Shown here: positions 27,339-36,436 of the stretch, piece by piece
Position numbering within the stretch: the first letter of the stretch is position 1
Layout: each line of letters begins with the position of its first letter
Source of the DNA: Faecalibacterium hattorii
Lineage (GTDB): Bacteria > Bacillota > Clostridia > Oscillospirales > Ruminococcaceae
Reading direction: 5' to 3'
DNA length: 64,000 nucleotides
Assembly (NCBI RefSeq): GCF_003287455.1
Contig: NZ_PRLC01000016.1
Span: forward strand, 1 to 64,000
The notes under the pieces: model-generated
Database searches by the model: none
What the model was told of the DNA's origin: nothing
The model's input: only the letters and a program-made list of their open reading frames with translations
Position numbers and translations under genes: made by a program

Positions 27339-28973
27339 ATGATGAAACAGAACCTTCTCCGTGTCGGCTGCGCCGCGCTCAGCCTCTCCATGGCGGCAGG
27401 ACTGCTGGCATCCTGCTCGGTGCTGCCCCAGCCTTCTGCTCCGGCTTCCCGCCCGGCCCAGCAGGAGCAGGACGCGCCCAAGAACTACGACGCCGCTTCT
27501 CTGAAGGACGGCAAACTGCGCATCCTGTACAGCTACAATGCACCGGGCGGCAATACCATCCTCTGCGGGGATACGGTGCTGCGCCAGTCCCCTATTACAG
27601 AGACTTCCTACCTGCTGACAGACCACATCACCGGCGAGACGAACTACTACTTCTGCCAGTGGTCGGACAACTCCACCGCCAGCGGGCGGCGCTGCGGCCT
27701 GTTCGACAAGACCGGTGCGGAAGTGCTTTCGCTGGAGGCCCCTTATGACGCCGACCTTTCCGGCGGTCTGCTGATCCTGACGACCCCGACGAGCTTTGCT
27801 GATTCCCCCGTTCACGATCATGCGCCGGGCGATGTCCGGGTCCTTGACCTTGCCACCGGCGAAGAGCTGCCCGTGCCCGAAAACGCCTACACCTGCGTTG
27901 CGGCGGGCGACCGGCTGGCGTTCGGCATCTATGCCCCCGGTGACGCCGCGCCCGACGAGGAAAACGACGACCTCTACCAGTATTCCGCCGTGCAGATACA
28001 GGAGCGGGACGGCACTGTGGTCTACCGGAACGACCATGCCGCCGTCCTTTCGGTGACACTTTCCAACGGGGACGCTTCCGCTCCGACGGACTGGCTGGAG
28101 ATCGACACCTATTCCGATGACGGATCTTCTATTGAGCAGACCTCCCTGCTGAATGCCACCACCGGCGAGGAGCGGAGCGGCTTTGTCGCCTATCTGAGTG
28201 CCGGGGTGGCCAGCTTCCAGAGCGAAAACGGAACGTATCAGCTCGTTGACCTCACCAGCACCGGCCAGAGCGAGGTGCTCTGTGAGTTTGAGGATCCCAT
28301 CAGCGCCTATGCCCCCGGCGTGGCCGTGACCTATCGGCAAGACCTTGGCGACTACGAGCTGCACGACCTGAACACCGGCGATGTGCTGGAAGTGCGCGAC
28401 GAATCCCTCGGCACCGACACCCTCGCCGTCTACGCCAAGGACGGCACCCTCCGCATCTATGACCAGAACACCGGTGCTGTCCTGACCGATACGGTGGTAG
28501 CGCCCATTGAGGGCTTACAGCGCACGGATCTGTATAACGTAGACGGCGGCTGGGTCTGGCTGCGCCAGTACGACAACGACGACTACGAGGTGACCACCAG
28601 CACCATCTGCGGGCCGAACGGCACGAATAAGACCCTTGACCTCGACGCCATCAAAGCCCGCTACGGGGCCGACTTCCAAGGCTACCTGTGGCCCGTCACC
28701 GCCGCCGGGGGTGAGTTCTATCTCTCCGTCTCCTACCAAGGCCCCGGCCAGAATTGGCTCTATGACCTCATCGACAGCACCGGCAACGTGGTCCTTGCCG
28801 GGCTGGGTTCCTGCAACGGCTACTACACCAACACGGCCAATCCCCTGCCCGACGGCGTCTTCGTGGCGCGCAAAGGCTTCGAGTACGGCTGGATGGACCT
28901 CCACGGCCAGTGGGTCTACTGCCAGAACATCTTCTACTCCTCCGGCGACGACGCGGAGAATTACTACTTCTAA
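27339..28973 (+). CDS. Large lipoprotein with beta-propeller-like/WG-repeat character
   Basis: A 544-residue lipoprotein with Sec signal and lipobox LLASC, then a Pro/Ser/Gln-rich linker and a long beta-rich body of repeated strands with Asp/Gly turns. The C-terminus has a WG-repeat-like segment (FVARKGFEYGWMDLHGQWVY). I cannot assign a function. It lies 14 nt upstream of the PstS-like gene and is very probably co-transcribed with it, so the two may act together at the cell surface. Confidence 0.75.
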   Translation: MMKQNLLRVGCAALSLSMAAGLLASCSVLPQPSAPASRPAQQEQDAPKNYDAASLKDGKLRILYSYNAPGGNTILCGDTVLRQSPITETSYLLTDHITGETNYYFCQWSDNSTASGRRCGLFDKTGAEVLSLEAPYDADLSGGLLILTTPTSFADSPVHDHAPGDVRVLDLATGEELPVPENAYTCVAAGDRLAFGIYAPGDAAPDEENDDLYQYSAVQIQERDGTVVYRNDHAAVLSVTLSNGDASAPTDWLEIDTYSDDGSSIEQTSLLNATTGEERSGFVAYLSAGVASFQSENGTYQLVDLTSTGQSEVLCEFEDPISAYAPGVAVTYRQDLGDYELHDLNTGDVLEVRDESLGTDTLAVYAKDGTLRIYDQNTGAVLTDTVVAPIEGLQRTDLYNVDGGWVWLRQYDNDDYEVTTSTICGPNGTNKTLDLDAIKARYGADFQGYLWPVTAAGGEFYLSVSYQGPGQNWLYDLIDSTGNVVLAGLGSCNGYYTNTANPLPDGVFVARKGFEYGWMDLHGQWVYCQNIFYSSGDDAENYYF

Positions 28974-28987
28974 GGGAGGTATTTTTC

Positions 28988-29971
28988 ATGAGACAGTCTA
29001 AGATTTCCCGCCGCTCTTTCCTGCTGGGTCTGGGGTTCCTTTCGTCCGCTGCGGTGCTGACCGCGTGCGGCGGGGGCAGCGCTTCCTCCAGCGAACCCGC
29101 CTCCTCTTCCCAGCCCGAAGAGCCCGCATCCTCGGCTTCCAGTGAGGTGCCCGCCGCACCCATCCTCTCCGTGGATGAGTTCCCGGTTACCGACGGTTCC
29201 ACAGCCTGTATCCCCCTCATTGCGCAGGTCATGGCCGACACCACCGGCATGGACTTGGAAACGGCCCAGAGCTGCGTGACCACCAACACGACTGCGTGGG
29301 CGTGGCGGAACCTCGGCCTGTACGGTGACAACGAGAACGGCACCAAGCTCATCATCGCGTATGAGGCCCCGGACTCAGTTAAGGAAGAACTGGCCGCAGA
29401 CGGTGCCCCGCTGGACCAGAAAGCCCTCGGCCGGGATGCACTGGTCTTCATCGTGAACGAGGAAAACCCGGTCCAGAGCCTGACCCAGCAGCAGCTCCGG
29501 GACATTTACGCCGGGAAGATCACCAACTGGAAGGAGGTCGGCGGCGCGGATGCTGAGATCGTCGCCTTCCAGCGCCGGGAGGACTCCGGCAGCCAGACCC
29601 TGTTCCAGAAGCTTCTGATCCAAGGCGGCGAGCTGATGGACGCCCCCACCGAGCTGGCCCCCACCATGATGGACGAACTGGTGGACGACATCGCCGAGTA
29701 CAACAACTCCGCTAACGCCATCGGATTTTCGGTCTACTACTACATCAGCGAGATGTACTCGAAGCCCGGTCTGCGGCTGCTTGCCGTGGACGGCGTGACG
29801 CCCTCCAACCACACCATCGCCGACCAGAGCTACCCGCTGTGCAACGAATTCTATGCCGCCATCCGGCAGGATTCCGCCGCCGACAGCCCGGAGCGCAAGG
29901 TCTACGATTGGCTCTCCACCGACGCGGGCCGCGCCTGTGTTGAGCAGTCCGGCTATGTGGCGGCCCAATAA
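28988..29971 (+). CDS. PstS-like phosphate-type solute-binding lipoprotein with Tat-type signal
   Basis: A 327-residue protein. The signal peptide carries SRRSFLLG and the lipobox LTAC, then a Ser/Ala-rich linker. The mature domain belongs to the PBP-like phosphate-binding superfamily: DGSTACIPLIAQ at the start of the fold, the LRDIYAGKITNWKEVGG motif near 168, and RREDSGSQTLF near 190. No pstC, pstA or pstB follows. A PsiE-like membrane protein gene lies downstream. It could sense phosphate or anchor another oxyanion rather than feed a transporter. The start follows GGGAGGT. Confidence 0.85.
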   Translation: MRQSKISRRSFLLGLGFLSSAAVLTACGGGSASSSEPASSSQPEEPASSASSEVPAAPILSVDEFPVTDGSTACIPLIAQVMADTTGMDLETAQSCVTTNTTAWAWRNLGLYGDNENGTKLIIAYEAPDSVKEELAADGAPLDQKALGRDALVFIVNEENPVQSLTQQQLRDIYAGKITNWKEVGGADAEIVAFQRREDSGSQTLFQKLLIQGGELMDAPTELAPTMMDELVDDIAEYNNSANAIGFSVYYYISEMYSKPGLRLLAVDGVTPSNHTIADQSYPLCNEFYAAIRQDSAADSPERKVYDWLSTDAGRACVEQSGYVAAQ

Positions 29972-29995
29972 ATTCTTACAGTTTGTTCAGTTTAT

Positions 29996-30024
29996 TTGAC
30001 TTCCCTCAGAATCTTTGCTACAAT
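29996..30024 (+). promoter_or_regulatory. Promoter of the PsiE-like gene
   Basis: TTGACT (29996-30001), 17-bp spacer, TACAAT (30019-30024) preceded by TGC (extended -10). Confidence 0.85.
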
Positions 30025-30078
30025 GAAGAAAAAGTTTGGGTATTTCCCCCAGATTTCTGATGTGAAGGAGAACCGATC

Positions 30079-30645
30079 ATGCTCAAACCAGAGACTTCCC
30101 GCATGGAGAGCCACAGCCGCGCTGCCCTGAAGAACTACATCATTCAAGCGTCCACCCTGTTGGAGATCGTACTTTCCGGGCTGGTGCTCATCGGGTTGCT
30201 GCTCACGATCATACCGCTGATCAAGTGGATGCCCGGCTTGCTGTTCGACGGCAACGATGTGGAGATCCGGTCGTTTCTGGAACGGGCGCTGGACATCGTC
30301 ATCGGCATCGAGTTCATCAAGATGCTGGCCAAGCACAGCCCCGGCAGCAGCTTGGAGGTGCTGCTCTATGCCATCGCCCGCCACATGGTCGTCGGGCATG
30401 AATCCGCCATCGAGAACCTCCTCAGCGTCGGCGCTATCGCGCTGATCTTCATCGTCCGTAAATTCTTCTTCGTGCCCGCTTTCGGTGCCCATCTGCCGGA
30501 CGGCCACCCTGCCCCCGACCTGACGCCAAACCAGAGCGGCATCCGCGCCGAGGAATTCCGTGAGCGGCTGCGCAAGCGCATCCACGCCGAGGATGTTTCC
30601 GACGACGAAGAGGATGAAGACCCCGAATACGAGGATATCGAGTAA
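30079..30645 (+). CDS. PsiE-like small membrane protein
   Basis: A 188-residue protein with about four hydrophobic segments (about 28-49, 66-84, 95-108, 113-131). The central pattern ALDIVIGIEFIKML followed by RHMVVGHESAIENLL and IALIFIVRKFFF resembles PsiE, a phosphate-starvation-inducible membrane protein family of unknown activity. The C-terminus is a highly acidic tail (DDEEDEDPEYEDIE), not typical of PsiE. Its position after a PstS-like gene supports a phosphate link, but it has its own promoter. The start follows AAGGAGAA. Confidence 0.65.
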   Translation: MLKPETSRMESHSRAALKNYIIQASTLLEIVLSGLVLIGLLLTIIPLIKWMPGLLFDGNDVEIRSFLERALDIVIGIEFIKMLAKHSPGSSLEVLLYAIARHMVVGHESAIENLLSVGAIALIFIVRKFFFVPAFGAHLPDGHPAPDLTPNQSGIRAEEFRERLRKRIHAEDVSDDEEDEDPEYEDIE

Positions 30646-30661
30646 ACGCAACCCACACGAA

Positions 30662-30698
30662 AAGGGAGCCTCCCGCAATGGGGAAGCTCCCTTTCTGT
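30662..30698. terminator. Bidirectional terminator
   Basis: AAAGGGAGC (30663-30671) with GCTCCCTTT (30687-30695) and an inner CTCCC/GGGGA stem, between the convergent PsiE-like and amino-acid-binding genes. Confidence 0.8.
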
Positions 30699-30710
30699 TT
30701 GCTGTTGAGC

Positions 30711-31616
30711 TTATGCGTTGGTCACGCCGCCCTCAACCACGAGCTCGTCCTCGTAATCCATGCCGTAGGTGTCCACAAGGGTCTCCTCGTAGTCCTTGTG
30801 GAAGAACTGCTCCTCGGCCAGCGACTTGATCTCATCGTTGATCCAGTCCAGCAGGGTGGTGTTGCCCTTGCTGACGGCCGGGGCGATGGTGTCCTGACTG
30901 CCCAGCGAGGGGATGCCGACGGTATAGCCGGGGTTCTGCTTTGCGAAAGCGATGACCTCGGTGTTATCGTTGGCCCATGCCACACCGTTGCCGTTCTCCA
31001 GCGCGTTCTTAGCGGTAGCGTAGGAATCGTACTTCTGCAGGGGGATATCGGGGTAGTTCTTGACCAGATAGGTCTCGGCGGTGGTGCCGGAGATGACGAT
31101 CATCTGATCGTCGGCGTTCCAGTTGTCGAGGCTGGTGATCACATTGCTGTCCGGCGAGATGACGCCCAGCGCAACGTTCATGTAAGGCAGCGCGAAATCG
31201 ACTTCCTCGGCGCGCTCCGGGGTCACAGTGAAGTTGGCGAGGATGATGTCCACCTTGCCGGTCTGCAGGTACTCGATGCGGTTGGCCGCCTCGGTGGAGA
31301 CGAAGTTCACCTCGACGCCCAGATCCTCGCCCAGACGGTTGGCGAAGTAGACATCGTAGCCCTGATACTCGCCGTTCTCGTCCACATAGCCGAAGGGGTT
31401 CTTGTCGGAGAAGACGCCGATGTTCACGGTGCCGTCGGCCTTGATCTCGTCCAGTGTGCGGTAAACGGTATCGCCGCCCGCAGAAGCGGTGCTGCCGGAG
31501 GCTGCACCGGAAGCAGCGTTGGAGCTGGAGGAGCCGCACGCCGTCAGCACAGCGGCTGCGGACACAGCCCCCAGACCCAGCAGGAAGGAACGGCGAGTGA
31601 TCTTATTCGTTTTCAT
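30711..31616 (-). CDS. Polar amino-acid ABC transporter, substrate-binding lipoprotein
   Basis: A 301-residue SBP_bac_3 family protein. The signal peptide has TRRSFLLG and the lipobox LTAC, then a Ser/Ala linker. Family motifs: GTVNIGVFSDKNPFGYVDENG near 64, GYDVYFANRLGEDLGV near 85 and DIILANFTVTPERAEEVDFALPY near 123. It probably binds glutamine, glutamate or a related polar amino acid. It is the last gene of the transport operon (ATPase 107 nt upstream). The start at 31616 follows AAAGGAGAAACC. Confidence 0.9.
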   Translation of the reverse strand: MKTNKITRRSFLLGLGAVSAAAVLTACGSSSSNAASGAASGSTASAGGDTVYRTLDEIKADGTVNIGVFSDKNPFGYVDENGEYQGYDVYFANRLGEDLGVEVNFVSTEAANRIEYLQTGKVDIILANFTVTPERAEEVDFALPYMNVALGVISPDSNVITSLDNWNADDQMIVISGTTAETYLVKNYPDIPLQKYDSYATAKNALENGNGVAWANDNTEVIAFAKQNPGYTVGIPSLGSQDTIAPAVSKGNTTLLDWINDEIKSLAEEQFFHKDYEETLVDTYGMDYEDELVVEGGVTNA

Positions 31617-31699
31617 AATGGTTTCTCCTTTACAAAATCTTTCCCATACGATCTCAAACTGCACACCATTGCAGTTTCTAACAGAATTTGTGCGAAGGG

Positions 31700-31723
31700 G
31701 CCGCATCTTCGGGAGCTTTTCCC
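31700..31723. repeat. Dispersed 24-bp motif, copy 3
   Basis: GCCGCATCTTCGGGAGC then TTTTCCC, abutting the stop codon of the ABC ATPase gene; one mismatch from copy 1. On the minus strand GGGAAAAGCTCCC can fold as a small hairpin in the gap between the ATPase and binding-protein genes. Confidence 0.6.
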
Positions 31724-32476
31724 TTACTTCACCGCATCGAACGTGAACGTATTCAGGAACTTCTTTGCCCGCTCGGTCTGGGGGTGGTCGAAGAACTGGG
31801 CCGGTGCAGCCTCTTCTACGATCCGCCCGCCGTCAAGGAACAGCACCCGGTTCGCCACGGCACGGGCAAACTGCATCTCGTGGGTGACGATGATCATCGT
31901 CTTCCCTTCCCGCGCCAAGTCCAGCATGACGTCCAGCACCTCGCGGACCATTTCGGGGTCGAGGGCGGCGGTCACTTCGTCAAAGAGCAGGATCTCCGGG
32001 TGCATACACAGTGCCCGAACAATGGCGACGCGCTGCTTCTGGCCGCCGGAAAGCTCCCGCGGGTAGCTCTTGGCCTTTTGCAGAAGGCCCACCCGGTCCA
32101 GCAGGGCTTCGGCCTCCTTCTGTACCTCGGCCTTCGGGCGCTTCTGCACCTTAGTCGGGCCCAACAGGATGTTGTCCAGCACGGTCAGGTGCGGGAAGAG
32201 CTCGTAGCTTTGGAACACCATGCCGATGCGCTGGCGCAGGGCCTGTAGGTTCTTGCCGCCGTAGGCGATGGTCTCGCCGCCCAACTGCACCCGGCCGCTC
32301 TGCACCGGCTCCAAGCCGTTCAGACAGCGCAGCAGCGTGCTTTTGCCGCAGCCGGAAGGCCCGACCACCACGATGACCTCGCCGGGTTTGACGGCGAAGC
32401 TGACATTTTCAAGGATGTTGGTATGACCATCATAGCTTTTCACCAGATGGTCTACGGTCAAAATCGGTTCTGCCAT
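31724..32476 (-). CDS. Polar amino-acid ABC transporter, ATPase
   Basis: A 250-residue ABC ATPase with Walker A GPSGCGKST near 39, Q-loop in MVFQSYELFPHLT near 86, signature LSGGQKQRVAIVRAL near 142, Walker B ILLFDEVTAALDPE near 166 and switch His in VTHEM near 197. The Q-loop and length are typical of the GlnQ/HisP subfamily. The start lies 6 nt after the permease stop. Confidence 0.95.
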   Translation of the reverse strand: MAEPILTVDHLVKSYDGHTNILENVSFAVKPGEVIVVVGPSGCGKSTLLRCLNGLEPVQSGRVQLGGETIAYGGKNLQALRQRIGMVFQSYELFPHLTVLDNILLGPTKVQKRPKAEVQKEAEALLDRVGLLQKAKSYPRELSGGQKQRVAIVRALCMHPEILLFDEVTAALDPEMVREVLDVMLDLAREGKTMIIVTHEMQFARAVANRVLFLDGGRIVEEAAPAQFFDHPQTERAKKFLNTFTFDAVK

Positions 32477-32482
32477 TTCCGG

Positions 32483-33157
32483 TCACTTCCATTTCTTTTC
32501 GAGGCAGCTCGCAAGCAGGTTGATGGGCCAGCACGCGAGGAAGTAAAGCATAAAGACGGTCAGATAGATGCCAAAGGCCGCGTTGGGGCTGGCCATGCGG
32601 TTGGCCTCGATGATCTGCTGGGAGACTTTCAGCACCTCCACCACGCCGATCATCAGCACAAGGCTGGTGGTCTTGATCATGCGGGTGATGAGGTTGATAG
32701 ACAGCGGGATCAGCCGCCGCACCGTCTGCGGGATGATGATGTACCAATAAGTCTGCGCCCGGCTCATGCCCAGCGCTTCGCTGCTCTCGTACTGGTGCTT
32801 CGGGATGGCGATCAGCGCTCCACGCACAAGGTCGCTCATCTCCGCCGTGCCCCACAGCACAAAGACGATGATGGAGGCCGTCTCGCCGGGCAGGTCCCAC
32901 CCGAAGGCGCGGGTCGTGCCGAAGTAGACAAGGAAGAGCAGCACCATCTGCGGCATGATCCGGATGATCTCCAGATAGACCCGGAGGATGGCTTTCAGGA
33001 TGGGATTTTTGAAGGTCATCAGCACGCCCAGCAGGATGCCCAGCGGCAAGCTGATGAGAACGGAGATGGCGCTGATCCGGAGCGCCACGCCGAGGCCGCC
33101 CAACAGGCGAAGCATGTTTTTGCCCTTGAACAGGACTTCAAGACCCAAATCCGGCAT
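32483..33157 (-). CDS. Polar amino-acid ABC transporter, permease 2
   Basis: A 224-residue HisM/GlnP-type permease with about five membrane segments, the N-terminal GVALRISAISVLISLPLG pattern and the EAA loop with YESSEALGMSRAQTYWYIIIPQ near 121. It overlaps the upstream permease gene by 20 nt. It probably forms a heterodimer with permease 1. Confidence 0.93.
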   Translation of the reverse strand: MPDLGLEVLFKGKNMLRLLGGLGVALRISAISVLISLPLGILLGVLMTFKNPILKAILRVYLEIIRIMPQMVLLFLVYFGTTRAFGWDLPGETASIIVFVLWGTAEMSDLVRGALIAIPKHQYESSEALGMSRAQTYWYIIIPQTVRRLIPLSINLITRMIKTTSLVLMIGVVEVLKVSQQIIEANRMASPNAAFGIYLTVFMLYFLACWPINLLASCLEKKWK

Positions 33158-33797
33158 AGCGCACCCTCCTTTCCAGCCAACTGCCCAGCAGCGACACCGG
33201 CAGCAGGATGATGAGGTAGAACACCACCAGCAGGAACAGACACTCCGGTGTCTTGTAGTACAGGCCGATGAGATCCTTTGCCGTAAACATCAGGTCCATC
33301 AGGCTGACCGCGCTGAAGACACTGGTCTCTTTGAGCAGGAAGATGACGTTTGCCATGAAGGCCGGCATACTGGTGGACACTGCCTGCGGCAGGATGACGT
33401 AGCGCAGCGTCTGCAGACGGCTCATGCCAAGGCTGTAGGCGCTTTCGGTCTGGATGGGTTCAATGGCCTCCAAGCCGCTGCGGAACGCCTCCGCCATGTA
33501 GCTGCCTCCCAGAAATGCCAGACCCGCGATGCCGCAGATCTCGGCGTTGGTCTTGATGCCGACTTTCGGCAGACCATAGTAAATGAAGAACAGCTGCACC
33601 AGAAGCGGCGTGTTCCGGCTGAGCTGGATGTAAGCTCCTACGATCCGGCGAAGCACCGGAACTCTATCGTATTGGAGCACGGCACAGACAAGGCCGATGC
33701 CGATGGACCATAAAATGCCAATGACGCCCAACCGCAGCGTGAGCCACGCGGCCTTTTCGTACTGCGGCAGATATTGCGCGATCACGTTCCAGTCCAT
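33138..33797 (-). CDS. Polar amino-acid ABC transporter, permease 1
   Basis: A 219-residue permease of the same family: AWLTLRLGVIGILWSIGIG near 17, RNTPLLVQLFFIYYGLP near 61 and the EAA loop SAYSLGMSRLQTLRYVILPQA near 118. First gene of the operon, read from the promoter at 33907-33935. The start follows AGGAGGGG. Confidence 0.93.
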   Translation of the reverse strand: MDWNVIAQYLPQYEKAAWLTLRLGVIGILWSIGIGLVCAVLQYDRVPVLRRIVGAYIQLSRNTPLLVQLFFIYYGLPKVGIKTNAEICGIAGLAFLGGSYMAEAFRSGLEAIEPIQTESAYSLGMSRLQTLRYVILPQAVSTSMPAFMANVIFLLKETSVFSAVSLMDLMFTAKDLIGLYYKTPECLFLLVVFYLIILLPVSLLGSWLERRVRYAGFGS

Positions 33798-33906
33798 TGC
33801 CGTCCCCTCCTTTTGTCAGAATTTCCGGTCCGCCGGGCCGGAGCAGCACGTTTTTGCCTCGGTTTGTGCGCTCTCCCTTTTCCCCGGCTCGTTTCCCGTT
33901 GGCCGT

Positions 33907-33935
33907 ATGATATACCCATTTCCCTAGAATGTCAA
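33907..33935 (-). promoter_or_regulatory. Promoter of the amino-acid ABC operon
   Basis: Minus-strand TTGACA (33935-33930), 17-bp spacer, TATCAT (33912-33907). The leader to the first start codon is ~105 nt. The stretch 33936-34073 is AT-rich with no gene I can support. Confidence 0.85.
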
Positions 33936-34073
33936 TAGGTTTATAGGATTTTTTGGCATTCGAATTTTTTTGCTTTTGTAATGATACCTTATTTCGTTGA
34001 TTTCAGGACCTCCCGTTTCATCTAACCTGTGGAAATGTAGCAGTTTTGCACAAGAAAACAGAGAGAAAAGCAT

Positions 34074-34103
34074 AAAAAAGCAGACCATCCGAAGATGGTC
34101 TGC
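34074..34103 (-). terminator. Terminator downstream of the MBL-fold hydrolase gene
   Basis: GCAGACCATC/GATGGTCTGC (34103-34094 and 34089-34080) closed by a TTCG tetraloop, followed by six Ts on the minus strand. Confidence 0.92.
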
Positions 34104-34156
34104 AGGAAGGATTCGAACTTCGTCAAACGACCCGGTGCGGACAGCCGCCCGGAGCC

Positions 34157-34945
34157 TTAAAACGCCAGCGCCGGGCTGATCTCATTTCGGCGCTGGGTCT
34201 GGACAACGCAGTCCTTATCGGGCACGACACCGGCGGCGCCGAGGGTGCTGAAAACGGTCTGCAATGCCAACTGGGGGCTGTTGTTCTCCTGCGAGAGGTG
34301 GCAGAGCGCGAACTTTTCGCAGCCCTCTTGGATGAGTTCCAGCAGCTTCGCCGAGCACTCGTCGTTGGAGAGGTGGCCCCGCTGGGACTCGATGCGGGAG
34401 CGTAAGTAGTAGGGATACGGGCCGCTGCGGAGCATGTGAAGATCATAGTTGCTTTCCAGTGCAACGAGGTCACAGCCGGACAGCGCCTCGTGCACCGGCG
34501 GCGTCAGCACGCCAAGGTCGGTGGCGATGGTCATGGTCTTGCCGTCCGGGGTGTGGATGCGGTAGCCGACGCAGGGTACATCGTGGCTGGTGGGAAAGGC
34601 CGTAACGCCGAAATCGCCGATGTCCTCTTCCCCTCCGGAAAGGCTGCGCAGCTCGCAGGAGACGGGCACGATGCCGTTGGCGTCCAGAAAATCCAACGTC
34701 GCCGCCGCGCCGTAGACCGGCAGCGGATTCTTCTTGAGGAAGGTGGACAGCCCCTTGACGTGGTCGCTGTGCTCGTGGGTGACGAGGATGCCCGCGCAGT
34801 CCGAGATGTTCAGGTCCAGCGCCTTGAGGGCCGCACTCGTAGTGCGCACACCTTTCCCCATGTCGATGATGAGATACCGCTCCCCGCAGCGCACCACGCT
34901 GCTGTTGCCGGAGGAACCGGAGTATAATGAGATGAATTCAGACAT
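34157..34945 (-). CDS. MBL-fold metal-dependent hydrolase, YycJ/WalJ-like
   Basis: A 262-residue protein. It starts with the subfamily-typical FISLYSGSSGNSSVV, has the metal motif THEHSDH near 57-63, later DVPCVGYRI and metal ligand D in IATDLG. The C-terminal part LSRIESQRGHLSNDEC-like (YLRSRIESQRGHLSNDEC) matches YycJ-type proteins, which are single-strand exonuclease-like enzymes near the walRK operon in bacilli; no walRK is present here. The start at 34945 follows GAGGAGATC. It lies downstream of murA, behind a terminator-like hairpin. Confidence 0.85.
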   Translation of the reverse strand: MSEFISLYSGSSGNSSVVRCGERYLIIDMGKGVRTTSAALKALDLNISDCAGILVTHEHSDHVKGLSTFLKKNPLPVYGAAATLDFLDANGIVPVSCELRSLSGGEEDIGDFGVTAFPTSHDVPCVGYRIHTPDGKTMTIATDLGVLTPPVHEALSGCDLVALESNYDLHMLRSGPYPYYLRSRIESQRGHLSNDECSAKLLELIQEGCEKFALCHLSQENNSPQLALQTVFSTLGAAGVVPDKDCVVQTQRRNEISPALAF

Positions 34946-34956
34946 TGATCTCCTCA

Positions 34957-34991
34957 TAAAAGCAGCCCACCGCGGGACCGCAGTAGGCTGC
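34957..34991 (-). terminator. Terminator-like hairpin between murA and the MBL gene
   Basis: GCAGCC (34991-34986) / GGCTGC (34967-34962) with an inner CTGCGG/CCGCGG stem, then TTTTAT on the minus strand. It ends just before the MBL ribosome binding site, so it may limit rather than abolish read-through. Confidence 0.65.
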
Positions 34992-35003
34992 ATGATTTAT
35001 TTG

Positions 35004-36290
35004 TTACATCGCCGATTCCAGCGCGGCGGGTGCACGATCCACCTTGCAGATGTCGGCACCAAGGCCGCGCAGCTTCTCCACGATGTTCTCGTAGCCGCGC
35101 TCGATGTGGCCGATCTCCTCGATCTCGCTGGTGCCGTCGGCCATCAGGGCCGCGACGACCATGGCCGCGCCGGCACGCAGGTCGGAAGCGCGGAGCGGGG
35201 CCGGAGTGAGCTTCTCCACACCCTCAAAAACGGCCACCTGACCGTCCACCTGAACGTTCGCGCCCATCTTGCGCAGCTCGTCCACATAGCGGAAGCGGTT
35301 GTCCCAGACGCTCTCGGTGATGGTAGAGGTGCCCTTGGCCACGCTGAGCAGCACGCCCATCAGGGGCTGCATATCAGTCGGGAAGCCGGGGTGGGGCATG
35401 GTGTTGATCTTCAGGGGCAGGATATCGCCGGTGCGGCGGACGCGGACGGAGTCATCAAACTCCTCCACCTCGACACCCGCACGGCGGAGCTTTGCGGTGA
35501 TGGGTTCCAGATGCTTCGGGGTGACGTTTTCGATAAGGACATCGCCTCCGGTGGCAGCGGCAGCCACCATATAGCTGCCCGCCTCAATCTGATCCGGGAT
35601 GATGCTGTAGGTGCAGCCGTGCATCCGCTCGACGCCGCGCACCTTGATGACATCGGTGCCCGCGCCGCGCACATCCGCGCCGCACATATTCAGGAAGTTT
35701 GCCAGATCGACGACATGAGGCTCCTTGGCACAGTTCTCAAGGATGGTCTGGCCCTCCGCCATGACGGCGGAAAGCATCCCGTTCATGGTCGCGCCGACGC
35801 TGACCTTATCGAAGAAGATATGAGCGCCGGTCAGGCCCTCCTTGGCGCGGACCGTGATCATGCCGTAGTCCACGCTGTCCTCCGCGCCGAGGGCGCTGAA
35901 GGCCTTGAGGTGCTGGTCGATGGGGCGGGGGCCAAGGTTACAGCCGCCGGGCATGGCCACCTGCGCCTTGCCAAAGCGGGACAGCAGCGCGCCGAGGAAG
36001 TAGTAGCTGGCGCGCATCTGGCGGGACAGATCGTCCGGCACATTGGTGCTGGTGAGGTGGGTGGTGTCGATCTCGTAGGTGTTCCGGTTCAGCATCCGGA
36101 TCTGGGCACCAAGGACGCTCAGGATCTTCAGGCTCACCGCCACATCGCTGATATCGGGCAGATTCTCAATGACGCAGACGTCACCGGCCAGAATGGTGGC
36201 CGGCAGGATGCCCACAGCCGCATTTTTTGCGCCAGAGATGGTGACCGCGCCGTGCAGGGGCTTACCGCCCGTAATAACAAACTTTTCCAA
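35004..36290 (-). CDS. murA: UDP-N-acetylglucosamine 1-carboxyvinyltransferase (MurA)
   Basis: A 428-residue enzyme of the EPSP-synthase fold. It has the N-terminal substrate motif GAKNAAVGILPATIL near 20, the catalytic loop cysteine in AMPGGCNLGPRPID near 115-120 (the fosfomycin-target Cys is present) and a final RGYENIVEKLRGLGA. It performs the first committed step of peptidoglycan synthesis. The initiation codon is TTG at 36290, supported by AAGGAG 9 nt upstream. The two-copy habit of Firmicutes means another murA may exist elsewhere. Confidence 0.94.
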   Translation of the reverse strand: MEKFVITGGKPLHGAVTISGAKNAAVGILPATILAGDVCVIENLPDISDVAVSLKILSVLGAQIRMLNRNTYEIDTTHLTSTNVPDDLSRQMRASYYFLGALLSRFGKAQVAMPGGCNLGPRPIDQHLKAFSALGAEDSVDYGMITVRAKEGLTGAHIFFDKVSVGATMNGMLSAVMAEGQTILENCAKEPHVVDLANFLNMCGADVRGAGTDVIKVRGVERMHGCTYSIIPDQIEAGSYMVAAAATGGDVLIENVTPKHLEPITAKLRRAGVEVEEFDDSVRVRRTGDILPLKINTMPHPGFPTDMQPLMGVLLSVAKGTSTITESVWDNRFRYVDELRKMGANVQVDGQVAVFEGVEKLTPAPLRASDLRAGAAMVVAALMADGTSEIEEIGHIERGYENIVEKLRGLGADICKVDRAPAALESAM

Positions 36291-36373
36291 TTTTATGATC
36301 TCCTTGTCGTGGGGCTGCGTGTGACCGCCCCCAAAGGGTTCCGTTTCTCTTCACTCGTTACATCCGATGCGTA

Positions 36374-36436
36374 CCAAAAGGGCAAAAGCCCTCATGATAT
36401 GCTATCTTATTATACACAACTTCGGCCAAAAAGCAA
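36374..36436 (-). promoter_or_regulatory. murA promoter and leader hairpin
   Basis: Minus-strand TTGCTT (36436-36431), 16-bp spacer, TATAAT (36414-36409). About 17 nt downstream GAGGGC-TTTT-GCCCTTTT forms a short terminator-like stem (36392-36376). The rest of 36291-36562 shows nothing else. Confidence 0.55.

Noticed and set aside
34104-34156. tRNA-like 3' end (GTTCGAATCC on the minus strand) after the MBL gene
   Set aside because: Only a T-arm-like segment is visible, its stem pairs poorly, and no D-arm or anticodon arm fits. It may be a tRNA scrap or chance.
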